Positions 11,994 to 22,186 of a stretch of 64,000 nucleotides of DNA are shown here, in pieces. The stretch's first letter is position 1; each line of letters begins with the position of its first letter. Under the pieces are notes generated by a model. It worked only from the letters and a program-made list of their open reading frames with translations. It was not told the DNA's origin and did no database searches. Source of the DNA: Rhynochetos jubatus (Eukaryota > Chordata > Aves > Eurypygiformes > Rhynochetidae); assembly GCA_027574665.1 (NCBI GenBank), contig CM050652.1:35483631-35547630 (forward strand), written 5' to 3'. Made by a program: the position numbers and the translations under genes.

Positions 11994-12395
11994 CGGGGCC
12001 CCCCCACGACCCTCACCGACTCTCCAGCCCCGCACAGCGCTCCCCGCCGGCGGACGCGCACTCGGGGCCGCGTCGCTCCCGTCGCTCCCGCTGACCGCCG
12101 GAGCGGGCCATCGCCAGCGGTTTCAAACCCGGCGCCGCTGGCGCTGACGAGTCCAGCGCTACTGACGCCGCGCGCACCGCCCGCGCTGAGGGCGGGGCCA
12201 CGCCCCCGGCTCGGGCCAGGGGCGCTCACCCGCGGCGCGGGAAAGCTACCTGCCCGCGCGGGACCGCGGCGTCACGCGGGACACCCGACACCCCCTCGGG
12301 GACCCTCAGGACGCCCACAGCCCCCTCGGGGACTCCCAGGGCGCCCCACCGCCTCTCCTGCCCAGAACCGCCCTGCGCACCTGCCACAGCTTTAG
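11994..12395 (-). repeat. GC-rich promoter/exon-like block, copy 5 of 6
   Basis: Same block, only 1,113 bp after copy 4. It carries the one substitution I found between full copies: T at 12152 (gagtccagcgc) where the others have C. That base lies in the presumed 5' leader of the minus-strand reading, not in the short coding part. Confidence 0.7.
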
Positions 12396-13328
12396 CCCCA
12401 AAACTGTCCCCCTCTCCGTCCCTTCACTTCAAGGCCTCCCCCACCGTAAACCTCACTCCCTCCCCTCAGACTTACCTCAGCTTTTCCCTCCAAATCTTCT
12501 GTCCCCTACTAATTACCTCAAATTTTACCCCAAAAACACCCCCCTCTCTCTCCCCTCTAAGATAAGTCAGTGTCCCCCCACCATAAACCTCACTCTGCCC
12601 TCTCTCAATTACTTTTGATTTTCCCTCCAAATCTTCTGTCTCCTGTTAAGTACCTCAAATTTTACCCCAAAAACACCCCCGTCTCCGTCACCTCCAAGTT
12701 ACTGCAGGGCCCCTCCCTCATAGATCTCACTCTCCCCTCTGACTTATCTCAGCTTTTCCCTCCAAAATGTCCTGTCCCGTATGCATTACCTCCCATGTTA
12801 CCCCCAGAATGTCTCCCTCACTGTCCCCTGGAAGTTACTTCAGTGTCTCCCCTCATCAACCTCACTCCCTCCCCTCTCACCTCACATTTTCCCTCCAAAA
12901 TCTCCTGTCCCCCATTAATTACCTCAAATTCTACCCCAAAATCATCCCTCTGTCCCCTCTAAGTTACTTCAGCGTCCCATCCCCCCCAAATCTCATTCTC
13001 ACCCACCTGAATTCCCCAGCTTTTCCCTCCAAAATGGTCATTCTGTCCCCTGTAAGTCACCTCAGGGGCCCCCCATAAAGCTCACTTACCCCTCTGACTT
13101 ACCTCAGCTTTTCCCCCCAAATCTTCTGTCCCCTACTAATTACCTCAAATTTTACCCCAAAAACACCCCCCTCTCCGTCACCTCTAAGTTACTGCAGGGT
13201 CCCCCTCATAGATCTCACTCCCTCCCCTCTCACCTCACATTTTCCCTCCAAAACATCCTGTCCCCTAGAAATTACCTCAAATTGTACCACAAATATGTCC
13301 CTCTGTCCCCTCTAAGTTACTTCACCTT

Positions 13329-13346
13329 CCCCCCCCCCCCCCCCCC
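13329..13346. repeat. C18 homopolymer in the minisatellite
   Basis: A run of 18 C (G18 on the minus strand) at a place where sister monomers have 4-9 C. Shorter runs of 12 C lie at 5457-5468 and 10620-10631. These are slippage-prone and sequencing-prone sites. Confidence 0.85.
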
Positions 13347-14003
13347 TTCCAAATCTCATTCTCACCCACTTGAATTCCCCAGCTTTTCCCTCCAAAACAG
13401 TCACTCTGTCCCCTGTAAGTCACCTCAGGTTTTACCCCAAAACCACCCACCTCTCTGTCCCCTCCAAGTTACTGCAGGGCCCCCCCTCATAAACCTCACT
13501 CTCTCCCCTCTGACTTACCTCAGCTTTTCCCTCCAAAATGTGTTATCCCGTATGGATTACCTCCCATGTTACCCCCAGAATGTCTCCCTCACTGTCCCCT
13601 GTAAGTTAATTCAGCGTCCCCCCTCATAAAGCTCACTCTCCCCTCTGACTTACCTCACATTTTCCCTCCAAAATCTTGTCTCCTGTTAAGTACCTCAAAT
13701 TTTACCCCAAAAACACCCCCCTCTCCGTCACCTCTAAGTTACTGCAGGGTCCCCCTCATAGATCTCACTCCCTCCCCTCTGACTCACCTCAGATTTTCCC
13801 TCCAGAATGTCCTGTCCCCCATTAATTACCTCAAATTTTACCCCCAAAATGTCTCCCCCACTGTCCCATCAATTAATTCAGCATCCCCCCTCATAGAGCT
13901 CACTCTCTCCCCTCTGACTCACCTCACATTTTCCCTCCAGAATGTCCTGTCCCCCATTAGTTACCTCAAATTTTACCCCAAGGACGTCCCCTCCAAGTTA
14001 CTT

Positions 14004-14256
14004 CGGGGCCCCCCCACGACCCTCACCGACTCTCCAGCCCCGCACAGCGCTCCCCGCCGGCGGACGCGCACTCGGGGCCGCGTCGCTCCCGTCGCTCCCG
14101 CTGACCGCCGGAGCGGGCCATCGCCAGCGGTTTCAAACCCGGCGCCGCTGGCGCTGACGAGCCCAGCGCTACTGACGCCGCGCGCACCGCCCGCGCTGAG
14201 GGCGGGGCCACGCCCCCGGCTCGGGCCAGGGGCGCTCGCCCGCTGCGCGGGAAAGC
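14004..14256 (-). repeat. GC-rich promoter/exon-like block, copy 6 of 6 (array edge)
   Basis: The last copy keeps the exon-like part and GC boxes but diverges near 14,238-14,256 (cgcccgctgcgcgggaaagc, then gatgtcctgccctgcc). After this the sequence is no longer part of the array. It lacks the ccccctcggggac extension of copies 1-5. Because unique sequence lies upstream of it in the minus-strand sense, it is the copy most likely to represent an original or working promoter. Confidence 0.7.
14027..14121 (-). other. Candidate minus-strand first coding exon
   Basis: In the edge copy of the GC block, an ATG at 14121-14119 in strong context opens 31 codons plus two bases. They end at a donor-like AGTCG|GTGAGG (exon end at 14027, GT at 14026-14025). 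If read on without splicing the frame stops at once (TGA inside the donor), which suits a true exon end. The predicted peptide is short, Arg- and Gly-rich, and unrecognised. No downstream exon can be identified in the window, because everything further along the minus strand is repeat. From memory, a DPY19-family gene lies head-to-head with RXYLT1 in human, which would make this a positional candidate, but I see no sequence support for it. Confidence 0.22.
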
Positions 14257-15299
14257 GATGTCCTGCCCTGCCTTGCTCGGCCCCAGGGTCTCCCCTCTGT
14301 TCCTCTCCAGCGAGCCCACGGGCTACTCCAGACTTTGGCTTAACTCAAAGGTCCTCCCATTTCCTTTATTTATTAAAAAAAAAAGTCAAAATAAGCATCA
14401 TGTCTGTGATGTGATTTCCCCAAATTCTCAACCACATGCACCCACCTCAGATGATTTTTACATAAATGCAGCATCCATTGTAATATTTTCCACATTCATG
14501 CTCCTGCTTTTCCACAAGAAACGTATCTGTCAGTAGCAGTTCCAAGGGGAGTCTGCTGCATGGTGCTGGAAGGCCTGGCCAGCGGAGCTGTAACAGCCGA
14601 TGCAACAAGGCTGGCTCCCTACGCACTGTTAAGCCTTTCTTTCACAGACCGCTCTGCTCTTGGCACCTGCACAGAGGGTCTTATGCTTAGCAAGAAAATG
14701 TACATCATCCTTTAAACAAACTTCTGGGTCAGGACTGCAACCCTGAGGGCAACCCCCCAGGGATCCTACCTGACTGGGACTCCTGCAGTCAATTGAAGGG
14801 GTCAGGGAAATGGCCAGAGACCACCGTCTGCACCCTTGAGCCAGCAGAGGAAGCTGTCTCAAGGCAGGGAGCAACCTTGTACCAGGCAATACACAGATAC
14901 CAGCAGCGACACACCATGCCAGGTCTGGCAGAGCAGCCTTCTCCCTCCAATTGTTTTTCTAGGCGTTTCACAACATTATTTTGTGCCCACTGAGCCCCAC
15001 AAGCTATGCCCATGCCTGCAGCGTTGAAAAGGCCTTTGGCCAGGCAGGCAGGCTGCCCACTCAGAAAGCTCCAGCCTGCATTCCAGGTGAAGCAGGGGCA
15101 GAGCCCATATCTCTGGGGCAGCCTGGGACCAACCTCCCACCAGGTGCTCAGAGCCCCTTGTAGCTGTGTCACTGCTGGGGAAGGGGCAGCACAGACAGTG
15201 CAGCCCTTACACCCAGCAGAGAGCCCCTGGCAAGGTGGGCAGCTCAGCCCCCATGCTCCCACTGAAGCCTCCAGGGTCAAACCACTCAGGAAAGTTAAA
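14257..15299. other. Unique intergenic sequence
   Basis: After the array ends the sequence becomes mixed composition, with a short A-run at 14374-14383. Open frames here (for example 14789-15280 minus, 163 codons) are not similar to any family I know and lack a clear coding pattern. I assign no gene. Confidence 0.5.
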
Positions 15300-15440
15300 G
15301 GAGTGTTTATTCCAGAGGGAGCACACTGGCAATTGGCCTAAACAAAGCCAAAGCAAGCTACTAACTCAGGCTTAACCACCCAAGGGGCATCTCAGTGCTG
15401 CAAAGTGCCCACCCCTCACCCCCAGAACCATTTATACTGC
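15300..15440 (-). promoter_or_regulatory. LTR-like TATA and polyA module
   Basis: On the minus strand there is a TATA-box-like CAGTATAAATGG (complement of 15428-15439). About 120 bp later comes AATAAA (complement of 15306-15311) in the context GGAATAAACACTCC, followed by TTTAACTTTCC. This spacing is typical of the U3/R boundary and polyA signal of a retroviral LTR. I could not set TG...CA ends or a target-site duplication. A solo LTR of an unrecognised family is the best guess, and a chance arrangement is possible. Confidence 0.35.
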
Positions 15441-17650
15441 CTGACAAATCTGGTCCAGAAAGGAGGCCACCAGCATACCCCACAAACTCAGAGCAGCTGC
15501 CTGCCCAACCTTACCAAGCAAGGGGAAGCTTTATCATCATGGGCTCTTGCTCTGTTAAATTACAGGGCAGCCCAGCCTCCCTTCAGCAATCCCCTAGCCT
15601 TCCCCAGAGATCTCCTGAGAAAGTGGAAACAAGACTCTGGAAAGAGGTCCCAAAGCCGTTCCTGAGCAGTGATCCCCTACTGCCTGTGCCAAGCACCCAC
15701 ACTTCCCCAGGCACCAAGCCATCTGTTTTCCAACAGCAGGCACCACCCCACCCAAGCTAACATCACCCTGAAACACCACCCCTTTTCCTCCTTCCATGAG
15801 CTACGCGACTTCCCTGCTCGGGCACAGCTCCCGCGGGCGTTATAACGCTTCCAGGACTGCTCAACCCCACCAGCCCTCCCCCCCAGCACTGTAATTGTTA
15901 AGGCAGAGTTAGAACAAAGCTTGACCCATACCCGACCCACCCTAGGGAACTCTTCAGAAAAATGTAAGCTCACTTAGGAAGTCCACAACCTCAAAAGATA
16001 TTTTAGTAGCACTTACTCTTTCGGAACACATTTATCTCCAACTTCCAGCCAAACACCTGTAGCTGCCTGGTTTTCCCTGAAGCTTTAGTCCTGCGCACAC
16101 CCAGGACCCTCCCGGCACCGCTCAGCTCCCCCGCACCAGCCTGCAGCGCAGACAGGAACCTCGACCCCTGCTGGGAAGGTACTTAGAGGGAATCTCAGCT
16201 GCATTCCTGAAGTGCTGGCGGCAGGAGCCCGCATTGGCAGCACCTGAGGGGCAATGAACAGCACAGGGGTGCAGCCCAGCCTGATTTCTTGAGCAAATCC
16301 ATTACCTTTTGCATTTATAGCATTCTGGAGATGAATTTTAAACAAAGCATTTTAGAGCATTTACATGCAGCAAAACTGTAACTGTACAGTACATGGCAAG
16401 GAAGTTACCGCGATTTTTCAGTGGTCATCTTGGTGGGTTTTTACAAACAACTCACCACAAGCCCACCTTCTCTCCCCTGCCTGTGCAATGGTAGGAAGAA
16501 AATATGGAAAAAAGATTTCTGCTATCTCTTTCTATCTCTGTTTCTCAAGCCTGCATGCTTCCACTCCCTGCAACCGGTTTTGTACTTCATTGCCTTGAAA
16601 TTCCTGGATACAAAGCACTGCATAGTCTGAGCATCCCAGCTAAAACACAGCCCTCAGATATTCGAAGTCCTGAAACAAGAATGTAAAGCATGAGATTATA
16701 AAGCTTAAAAAAACAGCTTATAAACATGAAGTTATTAAAAAAAACCCAAAGCTATTGCACTTCATATGCTGGCTTAGAAACCTTTTGAGTAAGTGTGTTT
16801 CTCACCTTTGTATTGCAAGGATAAGGTCAATAACTTGACTATGTTCATTTACATACAAACATAAACTGTGTTTATTTACATAGTTCTTTACTACACAATA
16901 GTCGAAGGATGTTTGTGATGGGTCAGTCATAACACAAAGAGTCATTTTACTCTTTCCACAGGATAGATTTCTTTTTTTTAATGTTGTGATTTTTTTCACT
17001 TTCCATATGTCTGTTTTCAAGAGATTCAGATTTCAGTCCAAAAGTGCGTTGGGCAAGATACTCCAAAAAGCAATGTTCAGGATCCTGACCACAATCTTGG
17101 CTGAGGCTGGGAAAAAGTAAAGACAATATATTCCTCAAAATACATGTCATCATTAGAATCTATGCAGCTGTTACCCAGGTGAAATACACCTGTTTCTGTG
17201 CACCTTAATCAGTAAGATTCCTTTTCTTTCTTGCTGTTTCTAAATTTTAAGGAAGTACTTACAGGTATTTCTGAGGCCACGTGTCTGTAAATAAAAAAAA
17301 GCCCCAAACCTGAAAACCAAACTATTTGCCATCAAAGTTCAAATGGAAAGTGCTTTTGGTGAAAATCGGAGACAGGGACAGAGAGATAAGCAGAATGAGA
17401 AAGAATTGGACAAAAACCACCCACTGTCTATTGCCACTAGAATCATGCATGCACATAGGCACAGGGGAATGCCCTCCTTACACACAAACGCTTAATAAAA
17501 AGGGGATTTATTAAGCATCACAAGCAATGTAAACTGCTGTTTACTACAAGAGTAGTAAATAAATGCTAAGAACCAAACCACAGCACGTTTTGATGCAGTT
17601 CTTGTCTGTGCTGGTAGTCTAGGGTTACATTTCCAAAAATATATTAGAAA
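15441..17650. other. Intergenic sequence without recognised gene
   Basis: Holds a C/A-rich stretch to about 15,900 and then ordinary AT-leaning sequence with short homopolymers. None of the small open frames shows a domain or splice context that I can defend. Confidence 0.5.
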
Positions 17651-17743
17651 TCATAGAATCACAGAATGGTTTGGGTTGGAGGGGACCTTAAAGACCATCT
17701 AGTTCCAACCCCCCTGCCATGGGCAGGGACACCTTCCACTAGA
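17651..17743 (-). mobile_element. CR1 LINE 3' end, minus orientation
   Basis: The stretch begins tcatagaatcacagaatgg and continues with tttgggttgg, a ggggaccttaaag block and the ccatctagttccaaccccc block ending near ctgccatgggcaggg. This is the reverse complement of the avian CR1 3' end. It is a 5'-truncated non-coding remnant of about 90 bp. Confidence 0.93.
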
Positions 17744-20700
17744 AGGTGGAAACTAGAGGGGGCAACAGTTTCAAAACTAGTTTAGTTATGCAGAAGTTCA
17801 GTATCTTGGGTAGTCGGAGTACCGCCTGGAAATCGTACAGGTTGCAGTAGAAAAACTAGCTGCATATTATGGAGGCTGTTCAGCAAGGGAATCATGTAGG
17901 AGAAGGAGACAACCTGGCCTAGATTCAAACTGGGCTAGAGATGCAGTTTTTACAAGCTTTTAGTGCTCGGCAGTAAGTAGTTTGGGGCTCTCGCTTTCTC
18001 TGCTGTGTCCTTTCTTCAGACTCTGCTTTGCAACCACAGAGTTAGAGGATAATTTTCACCCCAAACACAGGATTCTGCAGGAATCATTTGATCATAGCAG
18101 CTGGGCTTTGGGAGGAGCAATGCTGGCAGGGGACTGGCAAGGTGCTGGATGGCCATGTCACCTGCCCTCACACTGCCTTTGAGGTTCCTCTGAGCCTGCG
18201 ATGTGGGGACTCGAGGCACGGTGCTGACAAGAGGCAGGGCTGGGTGCGCTCTGCATCGTGGTGCGATCCCTTCCGAGAAGTGAACTGCCTGGTACCTGCG
18301 GACTAGTGGCCCCTGCACACCTCAGCCAGCCTCACCACATGTGTATGCTCTGGCATTTCCCTCCTTTCTTTGCACCCGTGGCCATATTCCTGCTGCCAAG
18401 CTGCACGCTGGTGCCTGTGCCATTTATCGTGCCATTTATCATGCCAGCCCCACAAGAGCAACTTGAAAACGGGTCTGGAATGTATCACCTGTGGCAGGAG
18501 CTTTTGTCTGCAATAAAAAACATTTTCCCTTTTCTCCCTTCCCTTCTCTCATTATTATTACTAAGAAGCTTAATGCCCTATGTCTTGCTGTTTCATGAAT
18601 AACCCCTGTAATCAAACAGCGCTGGATAAATGGGCGGTCCCCCTTGTGCAAGTTGTTTGACAAAACGAATCCACAAGAACACGAGTCTGTGGAGGAAAGA
18701 CAAATAGAGCAGCTTGGATGAATGTATTAAGCAAGAGGCAAAATGGCTTGGCAAAGTGGTTGGTGCTATATTTATCCACACAAAAGGAGTTTGGGGCTAA
18801 TATATTAAAAAAAAAAAAAAGGTGCAGAGCTTGCCAAAACAATCAGGGTCTCTTGGGAGGGATAGCAAGAAATGCGGCCCTGACAGGGTCACGGAGACAG
18901 ACTCCCCACAGGTGCTGCCATAACCCAGTACAGGTGATGGCATTTCTGGGTACCCTGCCTGTAACTGCCTTGTTTCCCTCCAGGCTCAATAAACAGAGAG
19001 CACACAACAGTGAGAGTCTTGTCTTTCTGAGAATTCTTCCAATACCATTACAGAAGGAGCCGGGCAGCGTATGTGCATAGCAGCAGCCCTTTCCGCGTCT
19101 GGGTTTGTTGGGAGACCTATGTCTTCCTGAACATGTCTCTGCAACTGGACTGCTGCTACCTGTACCCTGCTGCAAGATATGAGTGAGCTTCTTGGGGCAG
19201 GAAAAGCTGAGGTGTGCCTTTGGTCATCACCTGTAAGGTCATGTCTCCTCACAGATGCTACCTGCAGTCTCCCATGTGAAATCCAACTCAGAGGATTGTG
19301 AGAGCTTGCCTTAGCCTGGGAAGTGCTGCAACCTCGAGGAGGAATCTCTCTATACTGCAGCAGGGCCCTGCCTCTTCTTCGCCCTCAGGCAGCGATACAG
19401 GCTCTGGTGATTGCAGGGTTGGGATGCGCATTTTTCGCTGATCTCTCGGCTACTGCTCCCTGCCTCTCGCCTTTCATAGGCTTTCTCCTCGGCCATGTCA
19501 GCTGAAGAGCTTAATTTTTAATCAAAGCAATGATTGTGCCTTTAGGTAGAGGGGGATGTTTTCCTACCTCTTCACCTCCTTCCTGCCCTCACAGCAGGAA
19601 CCATCTTTGCTCTGACTTTGCAAACACAGTGCTGGCCTGCAGGCTCGAAGGGAAGCCCGCGGGATGACCTGCCCGCTGGGATCCAGGGTGGAAAAAGCAG
19701 AGGCTGTTGCTCCTGCAGTCCTTTGCTGGGCTGAGCTGTGTGCCAGAGCGAGAGGCAGGCAAAGCCGCAGTGCAGGTGGCTCCTCGCTGCTGTCCTGACA
19801 GGCACAGCCAGCAGACGCACATCCCCTCCCCGCTCCCCAGCTAGCTCAGCCCAGAGCAGCCGGGCAAGGGCCGACCATCAAATTAAGTGATGAAAATCTC
19901 TTTCATTTTGTGGAGTGTCAAAACTAAACGAGATCCAAAGCTGAAATACACGTGTACAGACACATACAAAACTGTCTGAATATCGACCTGAACTCAGTTG
20001 TCATATGTATGATGCTGCACATCCCTGACAAATAGTTTTGAATATACCTTGAGATCATCTGTATTACACATGATTTTAAGTTGTGTTTTTACAGTGCTCA
20101 TCTAAGCCTTTTGATTTACCTCTCTTTATCTTCTTTCATTATACTTCTATTGGAAATTCTTTTTTTTTTCTTAATAAAGAATACACTTCCCAATCTGGAA
20201 GCATTTACTCCAAAAGTCTCAACCAATTGCCAAAGTCCTACCATAATTTTTCTTTACTGAATGTGAAGACCTTATGATCTTCATTAGCACTAGGTAATTA
20301 CATAGGTAATATGCAGAGTTTAAATGAGAATAGTAATTTTCTTCTCTAAAGTATCCTTTTTAAACTGTTTATAGAATTCTGCCTGTACTGAATTAACCAT
20401 CTTTAAATGATCAAAACAATTCCACTCTCAAACTGCAGGTGGGAAGGCAAGTCCAATGCTTCTATTTTTCTGTGGATTTCAGCATGGGAAAACATAGGTT
20501 GGTGGTACTTTGGGTAATCCTGAAATGCTTCTAAAGTCAGAGTTGTGTACGCTCAGAACTGGGTTTAAAAATTTAAGGGTTAGCCTGGAAGGCTTATAAC
20601 TGGGGAGGTCATAACTACCGAAATTGGACAACCCCCCAGGAACTGGTGTGTGAAGTTATGCTGCAGAAATGGACATGAAAAATTTGAGTTTTGGAAAGCA

Positions 20701-21249
20701 GAGACAGAATATGAGCACTTATGGAAAAAAAAAATGCAGACTCATTTTTTCCCTAGGTAATCAACCCCCCCTTGCTTCTAGAAGAAATGGTGAGATTAAA
20801 GCCGGTGACATGCAGCTCCCCATTTTTTTGCGTATATCAGAACACCCTTTCTCACACACACGCATATATACACACAAAGAAGCCCTTTCTATTGGAAAAT
20901 TAGGACCTAAAATCCAGCACAGAGAAAAATAAATACGTGGGGATTATGATGGCTTGAGCATCTTTAACTCACCTGTCTTACACCAATGCGTTGTGATACG
21001 GTCTTTAATTACAGGATCACAACCTTTTTCCCATCAGATGCCTCCTTCACTCCATGCACAATGAACGAGCTCTCATTCAGTGGCTGAGAAAGGGAAGAGA
21101 GGTTATATGGAACAGTCAGAATCCCTTAAACTTGGCCCCATACAACTTTTTGATAATTAAACCAAAAGCAATGTGGTTCACAGAAAATGAATTGTTAAAA
21201 GTTCTTGACGGGTCTCAAAATGCATTTGTAAACAGTGGGGCCTCATTAA
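17744..21249. other. Intergenic sequence without recognised gene
   Basis: Mixed sequence with an A14 run near 18,808-18,821. An AATAAA lies at about 18,988 in a stretch followed by cagagagcacac, which could be the end of another old LTR, but no boundaries are visible. Small open frames on both strands carry no recognised domain. Confidence 0.45.
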
Positions 21250-21990
21250 GGGCTTGTGTTCCTAAGGCCACGCTGGGGTCAGCGCTTGGCCTTCCCATTC
21301 TTGTTAATGGTCTGGGAGAACTGAGAGAATCCTTACTGTTCAAAGTGTACGTGTGACACATGAAGCGGGTATGCTGAAACAAAGGAGTGAATAAGCTGCT
21401 GCAGGCAATTGACATGTGACTCAATACAGGTAATTGTAATCAACAATATTCAGGAATTAAAGAAATAACGAGACACTGTCTTGGGAACAGTAACTGAAAT
21501 GATTGGGGCACCACGTCAGTCAGCTGGAGATGAGCTCCTTGTGCAGTATGCAAGGGGAATAGCAGCAAAACAAAAAGCCAGTCCTGGAGTAAACGAGCAA
21601 AATCATATGGAGAAGGGTTAGAAAGGTTATGCAACCTGGCACTAGCAAGTCTTCTGAGATGCTGCGCACAGTCCCTGCGCCCACAGCTCAAGAAGGAATA
21701 GATTGGCTCTCTCTGGTTCAACAATGAACCAGGAGAAAGATTAAAGGATTGAAAAACCTGCCTTAGTGGAAAACTGAAGTTCGGTCTGTTTTCCTTAACA
21801 AAAAGGCTAAAGTGTGTCTGGATCACAGTTTCTAATTACCTCTGAGGGGAATAGAAATTCAATAATTGAGGGCTTTTCAGTCTCAAAAGCTCAAACGTAA
21901 CAAGATCGAGTGCTTGGAAGTTGCAAGTAGAGACATTCAGAAATAGCAATTACATGCATTAGTATCAGGGAAATTAATCACTTCAATAAT
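21250..21990 (+). mobile_element. Ancient CR1/L3-like LINE fragment
   Basis: Degraded sequence reads like the end of a CR1-clade reverse transcriptase and its 3' part. Landmarks are a ggggtcagcgcttggcc block, cattcttgttaatggtctgg, then ttcaaagtgtacgtgtgaca (a decayed version of the usual 'tttgcagatgacac' block). Further on come ctgaggggaatagaaattc and taacaagatcgagtgcttgg followed by aagttgcaagtagagacattc. The order and spacing match old amniote CR1 copies as I remember them. The reading frame is broken throughout. Confidence 0.6.
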
Positions 21991-22134
21991 TTAACAAAAA
22001 TAATGACAGTTTATCTATACTGCAAATATTTAAATGAAGTTTTCCTATCTTTCAAGAATATGTTCTAGTTAAACAAAAACTAATCCAGGGAAGAACCGAC
22101 CTGTGCTAGACTGGAAGTCAGAGTAAATGGTCAT

Positions 22135-22186
22135 CTTAGGATCTAGGACTTAGATCAAACTTAAATCAAACTTAGGATCTAGGACT
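22135..22186. repeat. Short direct repeat
   Basis: The 16-mer cttaggatctaggact occurs at 22135-22150 and again at 22171-22186, with ttaaatcaaac-like partial repeats between. It is a local duplication with 36-bp spacing. Confidence 0.85.

Larger units (their letters stand above)
2213..14003. repeat. Pyrimidine-rich minisatellite with three-monomer higher-order structure
   Basis: Apart from the embedded GC blocks, this whole stretch is tandem monomers of about 42-49 bp, each ending in TTACYTCA or a close variant. Three diverged types alternate. Type A starts like cwttttccctccaaaatgtc and ends attacctca. Type B starts aattttaccccaaaaacac and ends aagttacttca. Type C starts ggtccccctcatagatctc and ends gacttacctca. 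Together they form a trimer of about 135 bp. The plus strand is C/T-rich, so the minus strand is G-rich. Copies range from near-identical over more than 1 kb to clearly diverged, as expected of an array shaped by unequal exchange. I saw no telomeric TTAGGG tracts. Confidence 0.9.

Noticed and set aside
2213-14003. Subtelomeric identity of the array
   Set aside because: No TTAGGG tracts seen, and it lies about 20 kb from a conserved single-copy gene; position on the chromosome cannot be told.
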